64,000 nucleotides of DNA from Polytrichum commune. Taxonomy: Eukaryota; Streptophyta; Polytrichopsida; Polytrichales; Polytrichaceae. Positions 37,791 to 47,678 of the stretch are shown piece by piece. Location: NCBI GenBank assembly GCA_950295325.1, contig OX485803.1:26536001-26600000 (forward strand), in the 5' to 3' direction. Position numbers and translations under genes: made by a program. The notes under the pieces were generated by a model. It searched no databases. It had not been told where the DNA came from and saw only the letters and a program-made list of their open reading frames with translations. How positions within the stretch are numbered: the first letter of the stretch is position 1; every line of letters starts with the position of its first letter.

Positions 37791-38226
37791 TATGTAAGGG
37801 ATTTACTAAAAACTTGAGCATGTTAGCATTTCGACATAAGGATCATGCAATTCCAAACCCTGAGAAAATGCTCTTGGGGAAGGTATACATTTAGCAAACA
37901 CATTCAAATATCCTAAATTTCCGAATTTCATGTTGGGGGACGGGGGTTATATTTTTTATTCATTGCATATTGTGTGAGTTCTTGGCATCATTGGTAAAGT
38001 CTAAATGTCAACGATTACATCGTTAAATGTCACGCAATTGTATTATTTTTCTAACTTGCTCAAACAAAAGAGAAACCAATGATTTCAACTTGTTTGGGAA
38101 ATTTAGGTTATGGTGTCATGTGAGTAGGGGTTAAGTCTTAGTTTTAGCATAACGTTGCGTTGTAAAAATGCATTAGTTGTATAAATGGTTTCATTTTGTA
38201 GAATACCGCATTTGATGTGCACCTTA

Positions 38227-38757
38227 TGGGGCATTCCCACTTGACATTAGTTAGAAGTAGTATTAGTCTAAATGCGGTTTTAGTTATCTAGGTTTCACAC
38301 ATATGGCTCTTTTTAGTGCCGAGCCTAGGTGGCAAATGATGTGGCATGGCTTAAAAGTGGAGGTTTTAAGCCTCAACCACCGACGCTCCCATCGGTACCT
38401 AAACATTAGGCAAGAATATAGGAATTTTAAAAGTGTCGCCTCCCACCCTTGTGATTGGTTGCTTTTTAGTCTTAGCTATGAGGGCACGAGGAGCTTCATT
38501 AACAAAAACCGATGGTAAGATAGGTGAGTAGTAAGGCATTTGGGGATGGGACAAAAACTACCCAACATTCATTGCTTGGTAGATAAAACCATGAACATGT
38601 GTGAAAGCTACTTAACTAAAACCTACTTGAAAATCTCCGGAGCAAGTTCTTGTAGGTGCATTGGGATAGTTGGATGCCTCCACTATAACCGAGGGAGCTT
38701 TACCCGGTCTTTATAAAATGGTGAGGGTCTTAACTAAAGTCAAGTGGGAATGCCCCA
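38227..38757. mobile_element. PIF/Harbinger-like MITE, 531 bp
   Basis: 27-bp inverted repeats with one mismatch (left starts TGGGGCATTCCCACTTGAC, ends TTAGTTA; right is its reverse complement), flanked by TTA at 38224-38226 and 38758-38760, the PIF/Harbinger target duplication. No transposase inside. Nested in the large transposon, so it is a third-level insertion in this window. Confidence 0.85.
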
Positions 38758-38869
38758 TTAGGGTACTCCAAAGTGTCTTGAAAATACTAATGCCCGCTAA
38801 GGGTTTACAGTTTGGCTTTAGGATTTAGGGTTCCCCGTAATCCTAATTCCGTTGGTGCCCTAATCCCGT

Positions 38870-39669
38870 TGGCACCCTATTCGTGCGGTTGGGGGCCAAT
38901 TCCCGAGGCATACAAAACCCCAGCCGTCACAACTTTTCGCTCTTTCTCTCTCTCTCCGCGCCAAGCATTCGCTCCGCGCCTCTTGTGGAAGCGCCGCCTC
39001 TCCTGAAGCGCCGCTTTCGCGAAGCGCCGTGGCGATTCAGGGTGGCGATTTTCTTCTCTTCCCTCCCTTCTTGTTGCTTTGGCGCCTACTGATTCTTCTC
39101 CTTCCCTCCCTTCTCTTGCTGTAGAAGTTAGGAAGTGTTTGCAATAGAACAGAAACCTAAGGAGAGAGTTTTAGAGTGCGTGAGAGTTAGTAGAGTGATT
39201 GTTGTAGAGTGAAGTAAGTAGAAGATTGTTGAAGGGTTTTCCAACATTCTAAGCTTGCGGGTTTTGGAGGCTGTATTGTAGTTGGAGAGTTTGTGAGATT
39301 TAGGAGTTCTATAAGATAATCAGGAGGTGTTTGAGAGATACAAAAGTCATTTGAGAGAGTCAGTCATTGTTTTGAGAGATTCACTTGTTCTTAGGGATTC
39401 AGAGGTTGTTTGAAACACTCAATTGTTGTTTGAGAGATATCTAAGTCATTTGAGAGAGTCAGTTATTGTTTTGAGAGATTCACTTGTTCTTAGAGATTCA
39501 GAGGTTGTTTGAAGTATTGAATTGTTGTTTGAGAGATTCAAAAGAGATCTAGGAGTTGTATGAGAGATTGTGGATTTGTGTGAGAGGTTACATTCAACTG
39601 TTTCTGTGTTATTGGAAGAAGAACACCTGTTCTAAAACAACTGTTTACAACAACTGCTACATACAACAA
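38870..39669 (+). promoter_or_regulatory. Promoter and 5' UTR region of the multi-exon unit, with tandem repeats
   Basis: CT-rich initiator-like tract (TTTCTCTCTCTCTCCGCG, about 38945) followed by a long leader. 39352-39440 and 39440-39540 are close tandem copies (TTGAGAGATTCACTTG, CAGAGGTTGTTTGAA). AAG/GTATTTTC at 39669/39670 is a good donor, pairing with TTCTTACAG at 40240 directly before the ATG, so this is probably a non-coding first exon with a 5'-UTR intron. Confidence 0.55.
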
Positions 39670-39790
39670 AGGTATTTTCTTTTATTATATGCAATAAGTG
39701 TTTGTCAATTGAAGGTATTGTAGCATACACAACGCATAAGCATTGTATATGCTACGTGCCAACTTTTAAAAATTACATTAAAATAGGAAA

Positions 39791-40214
39791 GTTTGGGGAG
39801 ACGACCCAAACACGGCCACAGGTTTGGGTCGGTCGACCCAAACACAGCCTCTTGTTTGGGTCGACCGACCCAAACACAAAACAAAGCATCATGTTTGGGT
39901 CGACCGACCCAAACACAAAACAAAGCATCATGTTTGGGCCGAACGACCCAAACAACGTCTTCTAATTATAAACTCATAAAGAAATTCATGATTTTTGCAT
40001 CAATATAAAATTCACATCCACTAAAAAATAATAATCAAGGAATGTATCAAGGAAAAGTATCAATGAATCCTGCATGTCACAAACAATATAAAATGCAAAT
40101 CCACCCAATAATCACAACATTCTTATTATCATTACAAATGATGCTGAAATATATAAATACACAATCCACCTAAACCTATTCATGTCGTAGATGTTTGGGT
40201 CGAACGACCGAAAC
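39791..40214. repeat. Six 22-bp palindromes in the 5'-UTR intron
   Basis: Copies start near 39791 (variant), 39822, 39856, 39892, 39932 and 40193, all between the inferred donor (39670) and acceptor (40240). Same arms as the central array; centres AC, GT or AA. Confidence 0.85.
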
Positions 40215-40240
40215 TAACTTTGCGCATTATTTTCTTACAG

Positions 40241-41566
40241 ATGGCTCCGAAGAAAAGACCCGGCGAAAGGTGGTTCATGCCTGCGCCGGACATGTTGTGG
40301 CAGGAGCACGAAACCCCGCAGGATGACTCCTATTCCCCTAAGGACGGGCTTGTCCTCGCGTGGTCTATACAAGTGGTTAAGGGTTCGCAATACAAAATGA
40401 TTTTTGTTGTGAAGGTTGGGACCGTGGAGAAGCACACATGGGCTACTCTTACGGGGTGGGAGGTGGCATCGGTTCAGTCTCTTGGAGACTACGTGGATGT
40501 CATCCTCGAGAACAACGCTGTCCAGAACGCGCATATGTTTATGCACCAGTTCTCCGAACCCTTTGACGCTATCTATGCAAAAGAAACATGTGTAGAACCA
40601 GACGTCATCAAACCGGAGTCCATATTCATCGATAACAGTACATCGAACACAAAGGTGTCGAGCAGATTCACGAAACTAAAGCATGCAATCAGCGTGCTCA
40701 ACAAAGCCCTGCAGAGCAAAACCAAGTCTCAGCAACCCGTGAGGCGGAAAGCAACCACAGAGGAAGGAGCAGGGTCGTCAAGACCTCAATCGGTGAGGAA
40801 GCCGCGACCAGTACCGGCTGACTCGCGGAGGACCACTCCCTCCCAAACACCTGCGGATAGCGAGACGCCTACACCTTCTGGGAGCCGTCAAACAACTCCA
40901 TCCAAGAGGGGGAGAGAGTCATCTGTGATGACTGACGAGCCAGTCTCACCGGAGTTGCGCATGCCGAAGCCCGGCGAAGAGGTGGATGCAGGGGAGCTGC
41001 AGAAAATCGTGAACAATTTCACGACGAAATGTTCCCACTGTTTTTTCATGGGCAGGGATTTTAAGTTCGACGTGAACATCAGCCAGTGCCATCTAGCGCC
41101 ACCGGAGAAGTGTGTCCGGGCAAAAGAGGACGCCTACGTTGACTGGATAATCGCGCAGATTGTTTGCGAGCAGTTTAAAGACGACAGGCAAACGATAGTA
41201 GTGATGCCACAGGGTCTCAAGAAAATGCCTACACCTGAAATGTGGCCCACAATTCAGAAGGGCGATTTTTGGCTCATAGACGGCCAGCACAGCGTGGAGG
41301 CATCCAAGAAAATCCAACTCATGAATGAGTGGGATGATCCGAACAATCAGAAGGAAAAGCTGAAGGTTTGGAAGGCACTGGTGGTGTGGTCTGACGACGA
41401 GACCAAGCTCAGCGACATCTCCCGGTACTTCAATATGGGAAATAAGAAGAGGGCCTACCAAGCTTCCTGGATAAGAAATATCATGGCCTCGCGGGAGGTG
41501 TGGGAGTTCTATGGTAGGCCTCCCAAGGAGAGGGAGAATGCGAAGGACAAGAATCCCAAATGGGAG
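40241..41566 (+). CDS. Coding exon A: DGQH/ParB-like domain protein
   Basis: 442 codons from ATGGCTCCGAAG, directly after a TTCTTACAG acceptor. The N-terminal region (residues 1-150) is unrecognised; about 170-250 is a Ser/Thr/Pro/Arg-rich linker. The C-terminal part has ITQIV-type helices, TIVVMPQGLKKMPTPEMWP and FWLIDGQHSVEASKKIQ, followed by VWKALVVWSDDETKLSDISRYFNMGNKK. DGQH is the core of the ParB/DndB (DGQHR) fold, which binds DNA or nucleotides; here the usual Arg is Ser. The exon ends WE before GTGAGT, phase 0. The role is unknown; a DNA-binding helper of the transposon is a guess. Confidence 0.75.
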
Positions 41567-41577
41567 GTGAGTATTGT

Positions 41578-41688
41578 TTAGGTCGACCGACCCAAACTCC
41601 TGATGCAGCCTTGTTTATTTAGTTTGGGTCGACCGACCCAAACTCCTGATGCAGCTAGTTTATTTAGTTTGGGTCGATCGACCCAAAC
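41578..41688. repeat. Three 22-bp palindromes in the intron between exons A and B
   Basis: At about 41578 (one arm changed to GTTTAGGTCG), 41620 and 41667, with spacers sharing TCCTGATGCAGC and TTTATTTA. The intron is 41567-41778. Confidence 0.9.
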
Positions 41689-41778
41689 TGTTGTTGCAGA
41701 TGTTGGTCATGATATGGGTTGGAAATCACATGTACATATCTAACACGCATTCAAATGTTCTGTTTTGTGGACGTGCAG

Positions 41779-43110
41779 GATTTCAAATACCAAATGATCA
41801 ACAAATTCTCCTCCATTGATAATTCGAGCCACAAGCAGAAGAAATACAGCGACCTCAAGGGGGAGATTTACTTGATTACAGCATCTGACTCAGTTTGGAG
41901 GAAGTGGAAAACCGTGTTTGAAAAGCACGAGACGGGGGATTTGATCGACCCCGACACTGGCATTTTCTTCAGCCAAACCTCGCGCTTCAAGCAGATGAAG
42001 CCTCTCGTGAGAGAGTTCTTTAGAACTCTTCAAGGGCTGTCAGAGACGGAGGTGGAGAAGGCGGCATCTCACATCCTGCACGTGGCACCCACGGCGAAGA
42101 GGTGTTGGGTGCACCCGAAGATTGTCTTCCAAAAGCCCAAATCCTTCGTTCCTTCATGCTACACCATGAAGGAATGGACGGATAACAGGAAAAAGAAGAC
42201 GACTATCGTGCAGGAGCTGCATAAACTAGTGCCAGAGAGGAATATTGTCGTGGACGGCGAGGTCCATGAGGCTAACTGGAGAGCATTCAAAGCTGAATAT
42301 AAGTTCACCAGTGCCTCCATGGCGGCTCTAATAAGGGAAGCGGGGGACGACTTCTTGCGGGCCAAGATGGTGAAGGGTGGGAAGAACCGGGCGCTTCCGG
42401 ATCACACAGCGCGTGCGTTCTCGAACTTCATCAAGGAGAAGAAGATTGTCCAGTTTGAAGGGGAAGCGTACTTCAACCTTGTCACCGCCGACCCGTTGAA
42501 AATTCAGGGCTGGCCAGGTCAAGACGCCAGAATGGCGATAAGGACGAAAGCAAGGGACCGCTTTCCTTTTGGGATGATTGATTTCAGGAATATTCCTGGA
42601 AGCTCATTTGAGGGCACGATGAGCACCCTCTTCTATGACCCCTTCCTATCTAAGTTCGTCGATTATGCAAGCCCTAAGTTCAGGGAGGTAGATATCTGGC
42701 TTTGGATAGTCGAGGATAGGAGGGCGGAGCAGGTGTACGAGCTTGTCCGGAAACTGCAGCCGGAGTATGCAGTCTCCAAGTCTCACTACATCGCCGCACC
42801 GGCGGAGGGAGCTTACACGACGTTGAGGGACAAGAAGACCAAGTTCGTCAACGTCTTGTGTTTGTACTTCGTGTACAAAGCGGAGTTGCTGAAGGTGCCG
42901 AACCACCCTATATCCCGGATGGACAAACTCTTCCAAGTTTCAGAAGGGTTGGGTGTCAACAAGTGCCTCTACGACGAGGCTAAATACGCGAACTATCCTT
43001 TAGATGAGCTGCGGATGGAATTTTACGTGAGAATGATGAGGACGCTGACGAGGAGAGGGGATTGCATCTTCAACGTCTTCGGAGGCTCTAAACCTATCTA
43101 TGCTGCCATG
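41779..43110 (+). CDS. Coding exon B: large unknown domain
   Basis: 444 codons, phase 0 on both sides (GACGTGCAG acceptor; GCCATG/GTAAGC donor). Starts DFKYQMINKFSSID. Visible stretches: SVWRKWKTVFEKHETGDL, ILHVAPTAKRCWVHPKIVF, FPFGMIDFRNIPGSSFEGTM, YDPFLSKFVDYASPKFREV, DIWLWIVEDRRAEQVYELV, and RRGDCIFNVFGGSKPIYAAM at the end. The spacing of WLWIVED and CIFNVFGGSK recalls a methyltransferase- or nuclease-like alpha/beta fold, but I do not recognise the family. A diverged copy lies at 54443-55366 on the minus strand. No stop or frameshift here. Confidence 0.72.
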
Positions 43111-43138
43111 GTAAGCGACTTTCTATAACTCGTGCGCA

Positions 43139-43376
43139 GTTTGGGTCGATCGACCCAAACTAGGCTCTGTGTTGGTTTGGGTCGATCGACCCAAACTAGG
43201 CTCTTTGTTGGTTTGGGTCGATCGACCCAAACTAGTCTCTTTGTTGGTTTGGGTCGATCGACCCAAACTAGGCTCTTTGTTGGTTTGGGTCGATCGACCC
43301 AAACTAGTCTCTTTGTTGGTTTGGGTCGATCGACCCAAACTAGGCTCTTTGTTGGTTTGGGTCGATCGACCCAAAC
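43139..43376. repeat. Seven perfect 22-bp palindromes at 36-bp period in the intron between exons B and C
   Basis: Starts at 43139, 43175, 43211, 43247, 43283, 43319 and 43355: exact 36-bp steps, 22-bp perfect palindromes (centre AT) and 14-bp spacers reading TAGGCTCTTTGTTG or TAGTCTCTTTGTTG. The intron is 43111-43446. The same intron in copy 1 (54400-54455) has only two copies. Confidence 0.95.
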
Positions 43377-43446
43377 TACACATTGTACTTGGTCTTGTTT
43401 ATGTCCCTCGCCTAATTCTAATGTCTATATAACTTGGATTGTGTAG

Positions 43447-44931
43447 ATGTCGGGGCTGAGTATATACTCCTACATAGAGGATGGCGATCTGCCATTTTAC
43501 AGGACGCAGAGATCGTTGGCGAAGAAGATGGACATCCTCGATTGGATCCCGGGTAGCTACGTCGACGAGGTTGTTCAGGGGGGCGAAAACCCTCTTGATA
43601 GGGTGAGGCGGATCAACCCGGAAGAAATGGCCATGAGGGCCACAACCCAAGAACCCGAACCTCTTGTCGGGTTGCATCCGGGCAATCCGTCCCGCACAGA
43701 AGGTGGCGATGTCGAGGAGGAGGAGGAAGAAGAGGAGCACGAGGAGGCGGAGAAGGAAGGCGACGTGGAGGAAGGGGCAACGGGCTTCACGCAAGAATCC
43801 GAAGCCCCTCAACGGAAGAAGGCGATGCGGGCGGCAACCCCGCAGAGTAAGCTCGTGCCCGTCCTGACGGTGGACGATGCACGGGACATGTACTCCAGGG
43901 ACGCGACCGCCACGTTCAGGGAGAGGAGGAAGATGAAGGGGAAGAAGCTGTATGGCGACTACTCCGTGGAGGAGACCATTGCCATAAGCAGCGAGGACGA
44001 CGATGACATTGAGCTCGCCAAACGGCTAAGATCAGATCCCCCGTCCCCGACAGCGTTCGCTGGCATGGTTAGGGTGAAGCCCGAGGTCCTGACTGTGGAG
44101 GAGGCGAACGAGAAGATGAGGAGGGACGAGGAGCAGCGAGTCCGCCTGCAGAAGGCTGCCGCGGAAGAACCCTCAATGCGGAACGAGGTAGCAGAGCTAA
44201 GGGCTCTCCTGTTGGAGCAGGAACGACAGAGGGCGATGGCCCAACCTCCGTCCCACGCCGAATTGATATCACAAGTGATACAAGGAATGTGGGCGCAAGG
44301 TTTGGTGGTGGCTCCCTCCAGCTCCTTCCCGCACTTGCCCCCCGGCTTCCCTCCGCAGAGCATCCCTCAGCAGCCTGTGCCGCAATCGTCTTTCAGCTTC
44401 CAGCACTTGATGCGGCCCCACCAAGTTCCGTACGCGCCGGTCCAGCAAGTGGATGACCCCAACATCTGGCGCGTCTCTGGAGCCTCCTCCCCTTTGGGCC
44501 CTCCACCACTTCGGCCCCCGATAGTCATGGCGCCCCCTCACCAATCGGACGACCCCAGGATGTTTGGGTCGACCGGCCCAAACCCACCATCCACTGTAGT
44601 GTCCAAAGGGCCCTCTCCAGATGCAGGACGGTTTGGGTCGGGCGACCCAAACCCCGTTGCAGCGCAGTCCTCCCTTGACCAACATGGGTGTCAACTAGAC
44701 ACGGCCATGCTAGATGTTGAAGGCCTGCAAGGGCCTGGTGATACCTCTACTCCTAACCAAATTGATGAACCCATGCATGATGCACATGCGGAGATTGGTT
44801 TAGGACAAGGGCCTGATGCCGATCGTTTGCAGGAGAAGGTTCCTGACGTCGTCGGAGAAGGCGGTGGCGAGAGAGGCGGGGCAGCGGGGACGGTGGAGGC
44901 TTCCACATCGTCGAGACATGACCAGGGCGAG
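43447..44931 (+). CDS. Coding exon C: acidic, coiled-coil and proline-rich region with exonised palindromes
   Basis: 495 codons, phase 0 (TTGTGTAG acceptor; GGCGAG/GTAATA donor). Starts MSGLSIYSYIEDGDLPFYRT. A Glu-run follows (about 43710-43785). A likely coiled coil lies at about 44095-44245 (NEKMRRDEEQRVRLQKAAAE; EVAELRALLLEQERQRAM). Then comes a Pro/Gln-rich tail. Two 22-bp palindromes are read in frame as FGSTGPN and FGSGDPN. The sequence is much GC-richer than the host DNA. The ATG at 43447 also allows it to be a separate gene, but phase-0 junctions favour one transcript. The N-terminal part recurs, minus strand, at 54106-54340. Confidence 0.65.
44562..44652. repeat. Two 22-bp palindromes within coding sequence
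   Basis: 44562-44583 (one arm base changed) and 44631-44652 (centre GG). Both keep the exon frame open and add FGSxxPN to the proline-rich tail, like the in-frame palindromic elements of Rickettsia genes. Confidence 0.88.
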
Positions 44932-44953
44932 GTAATACACTGAGCCCTCCCCA

Positions 44954-44975
44954 GTTTGGGTCGACCGACCCAAAC
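44954..44975. repeat. Single 22-bp palindrome in the intron before the HAD exon
   Basis: Centre AC, 22 bp after the donor at 44932. The rest of this 491-bp intron (44932-45422) is C-rich at 45030-45210 and has a homologue at 50614-50990 in copy 1. Confidence 0.88.
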
Positions 44976-45422
44976 TTCCTGGGTCATTGTCTTGTTGGCG
45001 TGGTCGTGTCCCCCTTGCTAGGAGGAAATGCACACCCCCTGCCCCCCATGCTCTACACTTGCTCCCCCTCCCCCCAACGTGCCCCCCCGCGATCCCCTTC
45101 GTCTCACCTACACTCGACTATGCTCGACCTTGGCGGCGCGCAACCAATTTTGTAGATGTAGAATTAGGATAGTGTGAATGCCCTCGTTCACCGCGGTCCC
45201 CCCCCCCCAATCAAATTGTACATAGAGATTTGTAAAAATAAAATTATTATTTTTGGCGCCCATATGTTTGCATCCGTGTCCCAATGTATGTTGTTCCCCT
45301 TGTATGTTTTTGTTGCCACCAATGGTCCAATTCTTCTTGTGTTTGCACAAAATTTCCGTTCTGCTTGAGATGGACATAGCATAACATAGTCCTCGTCCGC
45401 CTTCTCTCGCTCGTCGCCGCAG

Positions 45423-46235
45423 GGTTCGGAGCATAGCGTCGCAGCTCCCCACCGATCCTCTCCGAGGAGTGTGGAGGACAGCGCGGTGGTCCCCCCGATT
45501 TTGCCCTCGCCACCTTCGCCTCCCAAGACCCGGTTCCTGGTGCTAGACCTCAACGGGGTCCTTGTCCAGTGCGTGCATTGTCCGAGGGTCCCCACGGTGC
45601 CTTTCTGCAAGCCCGAGGACGCCAACTACGATGGTCCCCCCGCGTACATCAAAAGCAAGCTAGTGTACCTCCGCCCGTGGCTTCGGCGCTTCCTGCAGGT
45701 CGCCCTATCCAAATGGTGGGTGATCGTGTGGAGCTCCATGAAGTCCGAGAACACCCAGGCCGTCGTGGAGTTCATCTTCAAGGGATTCCAACCCCCGTGC
45801 TTGGTCCTAGGACAGGACTCTTGTAGAACGTTATACACCCCCGAGGGCAGGGTTGTGAAAAAGCCCAACAACCCCGCCGTAAACCAATTTCTTAAGGTCT
45901 TGAAGCCAGTCGTATGGGACCAGCGTCCGACCATGGTCGGCTGTCCCTACGACGTTCGCCCCACCCGTGACAACACGTTGATGGTGGACGACAGCGCTTC
46001 CAAAAACATTTTGAACCCGACCTCGAACTTCATAGTTTGCCCCACGTGGACGGTCGAGAAGGTCCGAGACCGCTTTTTGTTAGACCTACTTAAGTACATT
46101 CAAACGCTCGTGGGGAGCGGACTACCCGTGCCCCGGTTCCTTAGTTGTAATCCGATAGGCGAAAGATACATGGATCCGAAGGACTCTATGTACAGAGAGT
46201 TGTACGCTCACGCGAAATATAATAAACTCATTTGA
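45423..46235 (+). CDS. Coding exon D: FCP1/NIF-type HAD phosphatase-like domain
   Basis: Acceptor GTCGCCGCAG; in phase with exon C. HAD motif I is LVLDLNGVLV near 45535; the second Asp of DxD is Asn, as in the plant NIF-like DLNG group, so phosphatase activity is uncertain. Motif II-like region: RPWLRRFLQVALSKWWVIVW then SSMKSENTQ. Motif IV-like: MVDDSASKNILNP near 45983. It ends at a TGA at 46233-46235 (YAHAKYNKLI). FCP1/SCP enzymes dephosphorylate the RNA polymerase II C-terminal domain; whether this one does is unknown. No clear phase-0 donor before the stop joins it to the next exons. Confidence 0.8.
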   Translation, partial: GSEHSVAAPHRSSPRSVEDSAVVPPILPSPPSPPKTRFLVLDLNGVLVQCVHCPRVPTVPFCKPEDANYDGPPAYIKSKLVYLRPWLRRFLQVALSKWWVIVWSSMKSENTQAVVEFIFKGFQPPCLVLGQDSCRTLYTPEGRVVKKPNNPAVNQFLKVLKPVVWDQRPTMVGCPYDVRPTRDNTLMVDDSASKNILNPTSNFIVCPTWTVEKVRDRFLLDLLKYIQTLVGSGLPVPRFLSCNPIGERYMDPKDSMYRELYAHAKYNKLI

Positions 46236-46346
46236 GATACTACATGGTGTGCCATTGTGTGTGATATATTATGCCTCAATTGTATATCGATTTTCACATG
46301 CTCCCCCCTCCCCTTGGGTTTTGTTTTGTTTCCTTTTTTGCGCCAG

Positions 46347-47167
46347 CGTTTGGAGCCCTCGATTGAGATCGTCAACGAATCAAACTTGGGGAGCTTCTTC
46401 TACGAGACCGTCTACGATGCCGCGTCCACCATCGACTACTCCAAGGAGCCTATCGACGCCGGCGTCGTCGATAGCCCCCCACCCAAGCAAATCTTCCGGC
46501 CATCTCCGTCCCCGTCGCCGCTCAAGGGCATAAATCGCAAATGCGTCCGGACGTCCCCCTCTCGGCCCGGCGGCAGTATTACACCTCAACGGCAGCTGCG
46601 GATGGACGCTCGGCCCACGAAGAGTGGCACCCTTCCTATCCCTTTGCGGGACGCCTTGCCCCTCCTCGCCAACTCCGACGGGAACGCCCCCGGTGACAAG
46701 GTGAACCCCCCCCCCCCAAAAAAACATGGTTAACCGCGCATTACAATCATCCCGCACTTAAAAATTGAACGTGTGACACGTTTGGGTCTTCCTCCCTAAA
46801 CTAACACATGTGTTCTTGCATTGACGCGTTGCAGGTTGCTCCCACCCGTAAACCTATGCGGGCTAGTGCGTCCGTCGAGTTGGAGCGTTTCTACTCCATG
46901 ACCAGAAATGCAAGACAGTCCACTTCATCGTATTCGAATTCTTCGTCGTATAATTCGGGCGGCCGACGGAATCCAAAATGTGTTTTTGATGGCGGTCACC
47001 CCAAGAATGGCTATAGTCGCGGGGCGGAGATTTTCAGGAATGTTGAAGCAATGCGAGCAAAAGAAGCCGCAGCAAAAGAAAAAGAGGCAAAAGAAAAAGA
47101 GGCAAAAGTAAAAAAAACAAAAGAAAATGAAGCAAAAGAAAAAGAGGTAGTCTCCGAGGCTAGATAG
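46347..47167 (+). CDS. Two further coding exons (Pro/Ser-rich, then Lys/Glu repeat tail)
   Basis: 46347-46700 follows TTTTTTGCGCCAG and reads RLEPSIEIVNESNLGSFFYE, then PSPSPSPLKG. It ends AAG/GTGAAC. 46835-47167 follows GCGTTGCAG and reads VAPTRKPMRASASVELERF, then KEKEAKEKEAK-type repeats to a TAG. Both are phase 0 and both are conserved in order in copy 1, so they are real exons. Their 5' connection is uncertain: either an unrecognised donor lies near the end of exon D, or they belong to an alternative transcript. The Lys/Glu repeat is longer than in copy 1. Confidence 0.6.
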
Positions 47168-47678
47168 GCCATAGTAGGCGTAGGGTTTTGGGCCATAGGC
47201 AAGAACATTTTGGGTCGCACTATCCAATGGATGTGTGGTGTTAGCATGCTATGCATTTTACATGCCACACTTTGTATGTTTTTTTTTGCAATAATATAAG
47301 TGTCACATGATTTCCCCTTCCATATGGTCTAAGGTTTGGATTGCCCTACCTAAACCATCACAAATATGAGTTTGGAATATTTTGTATGTTATATTATATT
47401 GGTTCACATATTTCCCCTTCAATATGATCTATGGTTTGGATTGCCCTACCTAAACCATATTCATACAAGTTTTTGTGCGATAATATGAATGTTTTAAGAT
47501 TTCCCCTTCAACTTGGCCTAAGGTTTGGATTGCCCGCCCTAAACAATCCCAAATATGAGTTATTAATGGGGTTCTTGTTCTAAACACCCGCTTCAAAGTG
47601 TTTGCATCTTACAACTTTCTCCAATACGTGTTCCATTTATCCTTGTTCTTATTTCTGTGAATGTCTCAAAATGCCCAA
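47168..47678 (-). repeat. Right subterminal region with three copies of a binding-site-like repeat
   Basis: GGTTTGGATTGCCCTACCTA and close variants at 47333, 47433 and 47522, each preceded by TTTCCCCTTC and separated by about 90-100 bp. Reversed, they match the left subterminal motif GGTAGAGCACTCCAAAC. Copy 1 keeps one (20812). Confidence 0.8.

Noticed and set aside
43139..43376. CRISPR-like array (22-bp palindromic repeat, 14-bp spacers, exact 36-bp period)
   Set aside because: Spacers are nearly identical to each other, the repeat is in an intron of a eukaryotic gene, and there are no cas genes. It is a tandem array.
46257..46346. ATG at 46257 as start of a separate gene reading through to 46733
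   Set aside because: The first 30 codons are T-rich intron-like sequence ending in a strong TTTTTTGCGCCAG acceptor; coding-like sequence begins only at 46347.
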